A stretch of DNA of 20,272 nt from Sphaeroforma sirkka (Eukaryota; Opisthokonta; Ichthyosporea; Ichthyophonida). Under the pieces are notes generated by a model. It saw only the letters and a program-made list of their open reading frames with translations, was not told where the DNA came from and did no database searches. This document shows, piece after piece, positions 1 through 9,529 of this stretch (positions are counted from its first letter, which is position 1; each line of letters starts with the position of its first letter). A program made the translations under genes and the position numbers. The stretch lies in the NCBI GenBank assembly GCA_001586965.3, contig LUCW03000533.1:57501-77772 (forward strand), in the 5' to 3' direction.

Positions 1-74
1 ATACTATTTGGGCAATCTACAAATTGAGAGTACATACGCTTCTTACTAAATTATCTTCATATCAACGCATTCAG

Positions 75-150
75 ATGCCGTATTTTATCCTGTGCTGGCT
101 ATTTCTTCGGCATGGCACGTATTGGCCGTGTGTTGTTCTCGCATCCCATC
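75..150 (+). CDS. CSN1: CSN1 probable upstream exon (N-terminal region)
   Basis: Read in the frame ...GYFFGMARIGRVLFSHPI, this stretch resembles the conserved Y-x-G-x-x-RI-x-RLLFIA segment that directly precedes VEAL in CSN1 proteins. It is shorter by about five residues at the FIADHCP position. A branch-site-like TTACTAA at 44-50 precedes the acceptor AG at 73-74. The donor GTAGGT at 151 leaves phase 0, which matches the phase-0 exon at 269. The exon begins with one leftover base, so a further upstream exon is expected outside the window. The shortened motif is the main doubt. Confidence 0.5.
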
Positions 151-450
151 GTAGGTATATACTTGTAGTGTGTGTATATATGTGTACTATTTACGCACAC
201 AGGTACCACGCATACAGATCTATCATCAAAAGTACTAAGCCATTCTGCTAAATTCCGATGCATTGTAGGTGGAAGCGCTGACTATCGCATTGAAGACGAT
301 CAAAGAGAAAACCACCAGCACAAAACTCTACAGAGAAGTTTGGCGCAAATTGTATCCCGATTATGAGTATGTTGTGCAAGTGATTTTTGAAGCGAACGGT
401 AGTATTTACTGTTTTGAGTTGTATTGACTATGCGCAAGGTCTATATATAG

Positions 451-532
<82 letters not shown>

Positions 533-3500
533 TATATATATATCGTAGCCATACCCAAAGCCTGCTATATATTCTGATGCGAGGCATACGTTCGAACGTG
601 ACACTGAACGAAGTACACCTTAGATCACGTGATCATCAGTCACTATCCGGCGATTAACCAGGTGTAATCCTGTCATAATCACGCCATAAGTCACACTCCG
701 GCCATTAGCCAGGTGTAATCCCTGTCATAATTACGCAATTTTTGCAATGCCCCGATCATGTGTATTTGCATATGCATTTCTTTATATGTATATATACAAA
801 TAGAGGTAATGTGCCCTGAAAGTTGCTCACAAAATATACGCTTGCGCAACTGCTCTTCTCTGCGGCCCATACCCGTGTGGACAACAAACTTCATATTTGG
901 CTACAAAGCGCACGCCACTGAGACACCGGCTGGACCACATACTGATGAGGCAAAGACAAGTCACACTCAGGCACAACATAGCTGGATATGATGATACACA
1001 TACGCACTACACATGCAACTGGTACCTTACCCCACGTGTGTATCCAACCACCCATCTCATAGAATGCTCGTCCGTATAACCATGCGACTCATATTTGTGT
1101 CGATAAGCATGGTGTACTTGATTAGGGACCTCACACCAGCGACACACCGGACACGCTACAAAATGACCGTGATTGGACTAGACGGATCCAGGCACAACCC
1201 ATGTGAAACTGACGATACATGAAAGCAATTTAAAACATCTCCGAATCACTGCATTGCAAGGCCGTACGTCTTTCTACCTTTACTTTACATTTTAGGTACA
1301 ACCTATACATGTATATAGTTAAATGCACCTTCACTTTACATATTAAGCACACCTATACCTGTATAACGCTATATGCACGTATACCTGTAATTACATATAT
1401 ACCTATATTTAAATATACCCATCCCTTGCACAGCTGGGAATCTCACACCGGTGAGACACCAGATGCGCCACAGCCTGACCACGAATGGGTTAGTCAGACC
1501 TTGGCCACCGCTCAGGTGGAGTTAGCGGATCGAGAACGGGATATCAAAACGGGCAAGAGCAAGAACCTCAAGGCTTCCGTATGGATAGGGTATACGGATC
1601 TGGCCAATTTCCACTTTCTGAGGGGTATGTGTGAACACATGTGTGCATGGTTGCTATGTAGGCACATGTTAAGGCAAAGACGGTCTGGGTTGACATTGTA
1701 ATCTGCGTGCATTGGGATTAACTTTGCGTATATGTCCAGTCTTTGTGCATTCACTTAGATTACATGTGCAAATACAATCACCTGGGAACATATATAGGGA
1801 GGATATGATAGCGCATAAATTAAAACAACATGAATGAAACACACCAGCGGGACAACTCTCTCAATATACTTATAAAGGAACTACTATAAACCGGTATGAA
1901 CTATTATAAATCGGTATGCATAAAAAACGTCGTTTTTGGACTATTTTCAAGCTACTCACGCATATGAATTTCTGTAGGTGAGTGGGCGGAAGCGTCGAAG
2001 AATTACATGCGAGCCAGGGACTATATGTCAAGTGTTGCGAATGAAGTGAAAGTGTGCGAAGGTGCTGTGCGTGCGTATGCACAGCTGAACGACTGGAGAG
2101 AGGTGGCCAACTTTGTTATGCGGGCCGAGAGGGTGAAAGGCTTTGACAAGATGGAGAAGGTATGCATGAAACAGTGTGTAACGTTGTAGTATTACACATT
2201 TCAAAGTCTTATCTTAAGTTTGCCATAGATCAGCATGTCAAACTCTCCAGTCACCAATAAACCTGGCGTTTAATATAGGACTCAACAGTGTAGGGTATTT
2301 AACCTCTCACTCCTGTTCGTTGAATAGCGACAAAAATTGCTCGTAGGATCCCAATATTGATACAGCCAGTCTTCACTAACTATAACACCATGTAGGTGTA
2401 GAACAATCATATCGACTACCCACTCCCTGTAGTTGATTAGCCGCATTCTTCTTCACTAACTATAACACCATGTAGGTGTAGAACAATCATATCGACTACC
2501 CACTCCCTGTAGTTGATTAGCCGCATTCTTCTTCACTAACTATAACACTATGTAGGTGTAGAACAATCACATTGACTACCCACTCCCTGTAGTTGGTTAG
2601 CCGCATTCTTCTTCACCAACTATAACATTATGTCGGTGTAGAATTTTGCACTCATATTACATTGACTACCCACTCCCTGTAGGTGGTTAGCCGCATGAAG
2701 TGCTACCTGGGCGTTTCCCATCTGATGCGTGGAGAGTACAAATATGCAGCGCAGTTGTTCGCAGGCGTGCATGCGGAGTTCATCTCCGACTGGACAGAGG
2801 TAGGTAATGTGGGATGAGCTATATGTTTTGTTGCTCTGAAGATGTGTGTACAGTGGTTGGTCATTATGCGTGCCATGTGATATTGAATGATACTTATTCC
2901 TGATTTGGTCCTTGTCTTATTTTATTTTGGGGGGGAGGTGATAGCGCTCCTATCTACTGCATATATGTTCCACGACCACATCAGCCTCAGAGAAGACATT
3001 GCGCACTGTCTCAGCATAGAAAGGGCATCGTTTTCTTGAAACTGGGTCACAAAATCAAGTTTATTTATCTACTGTTTTCCGATTTAGATGATTACACCAC
3101 GAACCTTAGCGCTGTACGGAGGGCTAACTCTGATGGCTACAATGGACAGACCCGTGTTCAGGAGGATTATGGAGAGTGTTGAGTAAGTTGTTTATATATA
3201 CTTTTAATTTATTGTATATGTATTAGAATAGGTTCGCGTTTAATGTGTGCAACTGAATTGCATTTACTTGTACATAGCGCTAGAGAATAATAGGGGTTGA
3301 GGGCTCGCCGATGCCATTTGTGCATATAAGCGGTATAAATTGTCACATATGTGTATATTTGGAACTCCATCATCTCTGTTGTCTTAACAATTCAGTATAT
3401 ACCGATACGGAGATATGTTCACTATATATAGGATAAGCCTGTGCGCCTAGAATTTGCATGTATACCTCATAGTAATTTAGGATCTCCCGCGTCTCTCCCT

Positions 3501-4711
3501 ATCTGTCAATAGGGACATACGGATATATGTGTCTATGCAGATCGGTATGTGTGCATATGTGTATATTTACAATCTCTGATGTGTATGGACACATCCACAT
3601 ACTGACCGGACAACCAGTTGGAGAGTATCGTTGGTGCATTTCGCAATGTTTGCCTGTTGTTATCATTGGCTATACCTAGCGTTCTTCGACATTTGGTATT
3701 CTTCTTTAGCATCCGTTCTATGTATGTCTCCTTTATCAATGCCGATGGGCCAATGCCAATATGTTCTACATACATGTGGTTGCCCTTCTCACTCATACTT
3801 TGTGTCCTATATTTGTTCTGATTTTCAAACCCTCCTTTGGATAAGTGTGCGATTTCATTGCAATATTAGTGTATACTACTTGCCTTTTGCCTTAGGCTCT
3901 CATACATTTTGTCTCCTACATATATTCTAACCTCCAACCGCGTCCTTTCTCCGTGAGTAAAGTTTCAGGGCAATTTTGACCCACGCGCCGGAGATGCAGG
4001 GCATTACCAAGGCATTCTACTCGTCGAAATATTCGGATTGCCTCCGAAGACTGACCAGTTTACAGGTGTGTGGGCGGAAACTTGGATAGATCAACATACA
4101 TGCACTATCGTATTGTGCTAAGTGTGGCACACTATCCGTTCTCGTACTGTGAGGTGTAGCATATTATCGGTTTGTTTAGGTATGAGCCTACCGTAGTACA
4201 CTATATAGGAACCCGCCGCTATTATACCGGATAGTGGTATTCTTTTGGCCATATTCGGGATATGAATTCACTGGATACGACTAGCTCCATACGACGAATT
4301 CACGTTCTTAATTCTTTCCGCCACAATTGCGCATATTGATTACCATGCTTAAATCCACAATGTCAAATCAGACCGACCTTCTGCTGGATGCATATCTCAG
4401 CCGGCACGTCAATGCGCTGTTGGAAATGATCCGCGAGAAGGTATCCTAATATGGCAATACTGTGCACCTAAATGCAGTCCTTGGGTGCAACAGTATGTTC
4501 ACACACGTGATATGGTTCGTATGGTGCGTGTTTATGCGTATATGTTATGAGTGTGATTGTACGTATGCTTGGGTGTTTGAGAAAGCGCTTAAATTCAAAT
4601 ATAACGTGTGCTCGTATGTGTGCGGGTGTCGAACACAGCTATTTATATCGCATTCCTTTCGCGAATGTCATATATAAATATATAGTGTGTGTGTGTTTGT
4701 GTGTGTATGTA

Positions 4712-4781
<70 letters not shown>

Positions 4782-5985
4782 GGGTGTGTGTGGTTGTGTG
4801 TATGTGTATGCGTGCGCATATATATATATACATGTGTGTGTGTCTGATAGTGTGTGTGCGTGCGCGAGCGTGTGTGTATTCACGTCATACCTACTCTTCT
4901 CTTCATTTCCAACACAATATCCCCCCAGCTTTTTCCCGACGTAATTATAGCTGAATGCATGATACTTTACATGCACATGTATCTAAAATACACTTCCCCT
5001 TTCCGGTTCGTTTGATAGGTCATGATTCAGTACTTCCACCCGTTCAAGTGCGTCAGTCTCACCAAAATGGCAACGGCGTGCGACACTGAGGTCAACAAAT
5101 TGCAAAGTACACTGGCTACACTAATCGTGGACGATCGCATCAACGCGAGGATTGATAGTCACAACAAGGTACATCACGTGGCCTCCCGCAAAGTCATACG
5201 TGTACTCGTATATAGACGGCATATATGCATACCCTGCGCCATACACCTGCCTGGAAGCGTACACGTATGCGTGCGTGTACTGGACCATGTTTTCGCAATG
5301 GTGTTGTTGTGATGTGTATCTGGGTGTTGCATTTCGACCGTGCTACTCTGTGTAAGGTGTGCTAAGAAACGTGTTGTGGAACACATACATCAATGCAAAC
5401 ATGCATACGTAAACGCGCGTGTACAAACGAAGTATCATTTTCGTATGCGCGTTCGTATAGCCTCATATATGTGTATTTTGCTCGGATGTTAATCTATAGT
5501 AGCCAATATTGCTACTAGTTGAGAATAATCGTAGCTAAATGATGTACTTCTCACAAGGCATCAAAATACACGTGCGGGAATTTCGTGCGATCTTCCTGGC
5601 TATGAGTCATTTTAAGACAGTGTGCTGGCGTACGATATCAGAACTTACATCATTCTCCTTCACGTTCCAGATAATGCTTTCCAGGCAAATTAACAACCGA
5701 AAGGCAACGTATGAGAAGGCCAGCCAACTATTAGTGCAGCATTTGGTAGGTGTACACCCGAATTTCTAATGGATTTTTAAAGTAGTGTGTCTGTCCTTGA
5801 GAGCTATGAGTAAATCAGCGTTAGGGGAGATTAAGAAAAAAATGTGTGTAGTGTATGTTATAAATTTGCCTCAAAATATGTGCGATGTCATGACAGTCAG
5901 GCTCGCACTCATTACGTTAGCATTAAGCCGGTATGTGTGTATATACACCATACACATATACATACATTTTTATATACGTATACAG

Positions 5986-6032
<47 letters not shown>

Positions 6033-6948
6033 GATGCATATACATGAATGACCGTTGGAGTATTTTGGATGCAAGCAAATTTGTTTTTTTTTAACTTGCA
6101 ATGTTGTACTCCTTACTGCTGAAAACTATTGGCACACTATAGAATTGAATATTGATCGACCTTTGGAGTCTATCTATGATATCTTCTCGTGTATATTATT
6201 TACAATTCATAGAATCTCTTAAGTACACTTATGACTCCTTGCATTACGCAGTGCTTAAAGACGACAATCTATCCAACACTGTCACTGTCCGCATGTTGTT
6301 GCACAAGCCCACAATACGTACAGTGGGATAACGAGCTCCTACTTCACTCAATGCGTTGTGCACACAGAGGCGTACGCACGCAGGTATACTATGCTCTCGC
6401 ATGGCCGTGGAAGATCTGCACGTTGGTTCTGCCCCATCGAGCGGATTCATGCGGTTCAATGGAGGTAGTACGAAACACAAAGAAGCACGTGCTCACCTAC
6501 GTGGCTCTAAGAATGCATCCCGAAGTTCGGAGGGGTCTTCTAACCGACCGCCCAGGCCCCTGCAACAAGGTGTATTTCTAACTTGCTAACTTGAAGTGTA
6601 CTGTGTCGTGTACCATATCGAGTGTCTCACTGTTACTGTATGATGGATTGATTTGATGTCGCACTGTTTTGCTGACAAATTACGGATGTAAGCCGGCTAA
6701 CCTTCTACCCATGTATGCTCTTCTGATTCGTGCGTGATGTAGAGGTTGGCGATGGTGACCCTGAGCCGCAGAGAAAGCAGCCAATGAGCGAAGTACACAG
6801 CACAGACACGCGCAGGGTCATGGGTGAGGTCATAAGTACCACATTTAAGGGTGAACCTATTCCAGGCCACCACATACACTCGAAGAGCCCAAAGTGGAGC
6901 GCAGCATGGGACGATGGGTTGAAATTGGATATGTTCTTGAGCTTGTGA
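75..6948 (+). CDS. CSN1: COP9 signalosome complex subunit 1 (CSN1/GPS1), 5'-partial, 12 exons
   Basis: CSN1 is a scaffold subunit of the COP9 signalosome, the complex that removes NEDD8 from cullins. Proposed exons: 75-150, 269-366, 1434-1624, 1978-2159, 2683-2799, 3088-3182, 3963-4065, 4372-4440, 5019-5168, 5671-5745, 6368-6569, 6743-6948. From 269 on, every junction is GT-AG, the phases agree, and the sum is 1488 nt (495 codons plus TGA). Landmarks in order are VEALTIALKTIKEK (residues 1-14 counting from 269), the RPN7-type helical region EWVSQTLATAQ...GYTDLANFHF, NYMRARDYMSS, then the PCI domain with LALYGGLTLMATMDRP, FYSSKYSDCLRRL and LLLDAYLSRHV. The winged-helix part is MIQYFHPFKCVSLTKMA...INARIDSHNK. 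The tail LRRTHAGILCSRMAVEDLHV parallels the end of animal CSN1. The start codon lies left of the window. The N-terminal exon and the last two exons are the least certain. Confidence 0.93.
456..543. repeat. Compound (TA)n(CA)n(TA)n microsatellite
   Basis: About 60 bp of alternating TA is followed by about seven CA units and a short TA tail, inside a CSN1 intron. This compound TA-CA-TA arrangement recurs elsewhere in the window (5984-6032, 12108-12152, 13900-13980). It is non-coding and probably length-polymorphic. Confidence 0.95.
639..736. repeat. Imperfect tandem duplication, about 51-bp period
   Basis: The segment GTCACTATCCGGCGATTAAC followed by CAGGTGTAATCCTGTCATAA (from 639) recurs from 690 as GTCACACTCCGGCCATTAGC and CAGGTGTAATCCCTGTCATA. 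Only a few substitutions and one insertion separate the copies. It sits in the CSN1 intron and has no recognisable function. Confidence 0.85.
2371..2696 (+). repeat. 80-bp tandem array (4 copies) duplicating a CSN1 3' splice site
   Basis: Copies begin at 2371, 2451, 2531 and 2611. Copies 1 and 2 are identical over 80 bp, copy 3 has about four substitutions, and copy 4 has about 10 extra bases and more changes. Each of copies 1-3 contains a branch-site-like CACTAAC, the tract CCACTCCCTGTAG, and then TTGATTAGCCGCAT or TTGGTTAGCCGCAT, which copies the first 14 nt of the true exon (GTGGTTAGCCGCAT at 2683). Only the last AG (2681-2682) opens a continuous CSN1 frame. The decoy AGs at 2431-2432, 2511-2512 and 2591-2592 run into in-frame stops if read through. 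Confidence 0.95.
4681..4870. repeat. (GT)n microsatellite in CSN1 intron
   Basis: This is an interrupted GT-rich run of roughly 190 bp on the plus strand, with a short TA segment near 4820. It lies in the intron between exons 4372-4440 and 5019-5168. Apparent His/Thr- or Cys/Val-rich reading frames here are products of the repeat and not genes. Confidence 0.95.
5984..6032. repeat. (CA)n(TA)n compound microsatellite in CSN1 intron
   Basis: About 13 CA units pass directly into about 11 TA units. The tract is in the intron between 5745 and 6368. Confidence 0.95.
6743..6948 (+). CDS. CSN1: CSN1 terminal exon (C-terminal tail), inferred
   Basis: The preceding exon ends at AAG|GTGTAT (6569/6570, phase 1). 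Joining to 6743, after a GGCTAAC branch-like site near 6692, a pyrimidine-rich stretch and GATGTAG, restores frame and gives EVGDGDPEPQRKQPMSEVHS... down to TGA at 6946-6948. The tail is polar, with a basic/acidic start and two tryptophans near the end. It has no known domain, as is usual for the variable CSN1 C-terminus. Alternative: without this splice the protein ends at TAA 6587-6589 after ...RPLQQGVFLTC. Confidence 0.6.
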
Positions 6949-7117
6949 GGACGCATACCTGAGGGATTGTTTATTCCGAGGAATATATCTGATATAGGCA
7001 AACAGTGCCTCACAATGATTTTGTGTGTGCTCATAACCAACCGATAATATTCTATCTGCGTGCAAACTCTATCCCTAAACTAGTAGCCCGCATTGGATAT
7101 GTATGATGTGTGACCAG

Positions 7118-7442
7118 GTAGTCTTCATTTTGATTCCTGCGATTGGTTGTAAATGCGCCAACAGCAAATGTGTTGGAAGCGCGTGCACACACATGAACGG
7201 ACAATTGCATAAGCTATATAACTGGTGGACCAACCATACATATCCCAAACACAAATCCGCATATCAGATCAGTACGGACGAGTGCATCAAGTAAGTGGAA
7301 AGGCTTCAATACACCTAATGTGCATGTCGTTTCTGACTCGAATACGCGGTATAGTCAACGTAACAGGAAGCCTCCAGTCCGTGTGCGGGTACTGTCTGAG
7401 TGGGACGAACGCAGTACTGAGACAGTGGGCGGGTTAGCGTAG
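7118..7442 (+). CDS. Possible two-exon Cys-rich reading frame, unknown function
   Basis: A candidate exon 7118-7290 (acceptor GACCAG, donor a perfect GTAAGT at 7291, phase 2) reads ...AIGCKCANSKCVGSACTH...YNWWTNHTYPKHK. A second piece, 7355-7442, after GGTATAG keeps the phase and reads NQRNRKPPVRVRVLSEWDER to a TAG stop. The implied intron is 64 nt. There are four cysteines within about 13 residues but no known domain, and no start codon was assigned. It could be a chance splice pair, or the 3' end of a gene transcribed within the spacer. Confidence 0.2.
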
Positions 7443-7506
7443 AACGGACACTACGCAGCACGTACACAGAAGCGTGGAGAATAAGGTGACGCACATTGCG
7501 GACATA

Positions 7507-7572
7507 AATACTCGTAGTTTACAGGCTGAATACTCGCAGTTTACAGGCTGAATTCTCCCAGTTTACAGGCTG
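7507..7572. repeat. Three tandem copies of a 22-bp unit
   Basis: The unit AATACTCGTAGTTTACAGGC+TG occurs at 7507, 7529 and 7551. Copy 2 has one change and copy 3 a few more; the AGTTTACAGGCTG half is invariant. It is not near a recognised gene start. Confidence 0.95.
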
Positions 7573-9104
7573 CTCAGTGATGAAGAGATAGACCAATTGT
7601 CAAGGGATTGTCGAAGAACGTAGTTACTGGGGTCGTACCACAGTCTAGGACCCTTTGAGTATGCATACGGGGGTGCAGCACGTCAGGCATACACACGTGG
7701 TTATACCACACCTGCGCTTGTGGCCAAATCTCTCATACTTGCATCTCAAATAGATATGGACTCTTTAGGATATAACTAATTTGATATCATCCCGCACTCC
7801 TATGCGTGCGTGGCTACGGCGTCTACTAACTCCAATTCGTACATATGGTCGTGATTTCCAAGCTATATCCTACATATTCCTGTCGTACTTGGCTTTCACA
7901 TCGTAGGCTCGATGTGAGTTGATCCGTTCTCACACACCACCGCTTAGGGCTTGCTCATCGGCGTTATAGCTAACGATGTCCACTCGGTTCTCTCCAGTGA
8001 ATTGGAATCATGGGACTGTTTTCTGGTATAAAACATCAGAACGGATATTTGCATATGTCCGTGCGATCGTGTTCTGCAGGTGCGCGTTAACACTCTGCTA
8101 CGCACATCATAACGGTCCATCGGACCACTAAGCAATCGGCTTCTATCTGCCAAGGCCTCGTAGTTCCAAGGATACAGATAGATGTATGAGAGCGTGAACA
8201 CAGTTCCAAATATAATTCTGTCACTTTTGGCGTCCTGAATTTAGAAGCCATCTCGTTGTCCATATCCAGTCGATGGGAATCTGGAGAAGCCTAAACAAGC
8301 GGTAAACGATACAGGTTCATGATTGTCGTGGCATGTGCATGCAGCTCTGCAATAATCACCTAAGCTCGCCCATATAATAAATATCCTTATGCTGATTAGA
8401 ATTGGAAATCGAACCAGTCCCCAGTATGTAGTGAACAACTCGATGGGTTTGTATGCGCTTCTGTATTCTTAATATGTGAGAGAGAGGCCATCTGCGTGAT
8501 GTGCTGGCTGGTTATGCACCCAATTTGATATCGGGCAATTCCGCTTGCCTCGGCGCTCACAGTACACAACAAACGCCTAATGCAGCGAACTAGCACATTC
8601 AGCTAGATCAGAAACCTCGTATCTGTATACGTATGCTCAGCTACAGGATCAGATTCTCGGATGAGTGATAATTTTCTAATTTAGGCAGCTCGTCTCTCAT
8701 GCACAATCTTCAGGTACACTCCCAACATGACGATCCATAGCCCATATATTAATCCGCTATAAGCAAGTTGTGTAAAGAATTATCTGCACCAGATGAAATT
8801 GTTCGACCTGATGAGTCCATCAACGACTCTTAAATGCTAAGGCGTGCGAATATCAAAACCTGAAGTATGTGCACAGGAGTCGTCAAACCTCTTAAAATGA
8901 AGGAAATCGATGCAACAAAACACAACTAAGTGAGCTATATTCCTAATTATATCCTAGCAAGTGAATAACAATTAACAGAGCCACACAGCTAAAAAGCGAT
9001 CGTGCATCTGTACACGCAACAACGGGATACAATCATACATTAGGGCTGTTTTTATATATTCCTAAACTTAAAACCTATATTCTTTAACTACGGACTAGCG
9101 AGCA

Positions 9105-9515
9105 TCATAAAGGACATAATGCAGTATACTGCTCACTCATGGGATGAATCGCCATTTCTTTCGTTTTGTACTCGTTCAACTCACGCGCGATCTCGGCCAG
9201 ATTCTCGACCACACGCTGTCCTTCGTCATTCTCTCGTATAGTTGTTTCGTCGTCGCACTGCCCACTCCTGTCGTATTGACTGGCTGAATATGTGCGAGCC
9301 CTCCTCACATTTGTATGGAAACGTACATGATTAATTTGGCACAGGAAACCCTCGGAACATCCAGTTCGGCCACCTCTACAGACAGACTGTGCAGTGAACG
9401 GTGCGGATATACATTGCTCGATGTTTTGGCATATCCTCTCGATATCGATGTTGTCAATATTATTCATGAGCTGGACGGTGATATCCGTCAGCGAGGGTTG
9501 TTTCATCATTGACAT
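9105..9515 (-). CDS. Hypothetical small protein (136 aa), intronless
   Basis: ATG at 9515-9513 (minus strand) opens 136 codons ending at TGA 9107-9105, the longest uninterrupted frame in this part of the window that is not built on simple repeats. The N-terminus is polar and helix-prone (MSMMKQPSLTDITVQLMNNI). The middle holds several cysteines (...VCRGGRTGCSEGFLC...). The C-terminal third is charged and could form an amphipathic helix (GQRVVENLAEIARELNEYKT). I recognise no family and see no signal peptide or membrane segment. The ATG is preceded by a very AT-rich stretch (9520-9560) that could be promoter or 5' UTR. The Cys-rich middle might be an unspliced intron (a GTACGT...CGACAG pair exists, but removing it would shift frame). 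Could be a real small gene or chance. Confidence 0.45.
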   Translation of the reverse strand: MSMMKQPSLTDITVQLMNNIDNIDIERICQNIEQCISAPFTAQSVCRGGRTGCSEGFLCQINHVRFHTNVRRARTYSASQYDRSGQCDDETTIRENDEGQRVVENLAEIARELNEYKTKEMAIHPMSEQYTALCPL

Positions 9516-9529
9516 TTTGTCTGATATTA

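Larger units (their letters stand above)
367..1433 (+). other. CSN1 intron with (TA)n/(CA)n block and degenerate tandem repeat
   Basis: This intron starts with GTATGT and ends with TTGCACAG. It holds a long TA/CA microsatellite (456-543), an imperfect tandem repeat of about 50 bp (639-736) and a stretch near 900-990 that resembles the following exon. No independent gene is convincing here; the short ORFs lack codon or domain support. Confidence 0.7.
6949..9104. other. Intergenic spacer, no confident gene
   Basis: This is roughly 2.1 kb with fewer microsatellites than the rest of the window. I see no recognisable domain on either strand. Short minus-strand frames around 7944-8201 and 8241-8596 are open but contain no motif or supported splice chain that I can defend. 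The only structured items are the low-confidence plus-strand exon pair at 7118-7442 and the 22-bp triplet repeat. Confidence 0.6.

Noticed and set aside
1..28. YYLGNLQIE reading at the extreme left edge, resembling the CSN1 Y-x-G...RIER motif
   Set aside because: Its donor phase does not connect to the exon at 269, and the 75-150 exon supplies the same motif with compatible phase.
2371..2696. CRISPR-like array
   Set aside because: The repeats are contiguous 80-bp units without unique spacers, in a eukaryotic intron.
4547..4976. Long Cys/Val-rich and His/Thr-rich frames on both strands
   Set aside because: They are translations of the (GT)n microsatellite inside a CSN1 intron.
6231..6581. 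116-codon plus-strand frame overlapping the penultimate CSN1 exon
   Set aside because: It is a shifted reading of 6368-6569. The frame that continues CSN1 (LRRTHAGILCSRM...) has the splice phase and homology.
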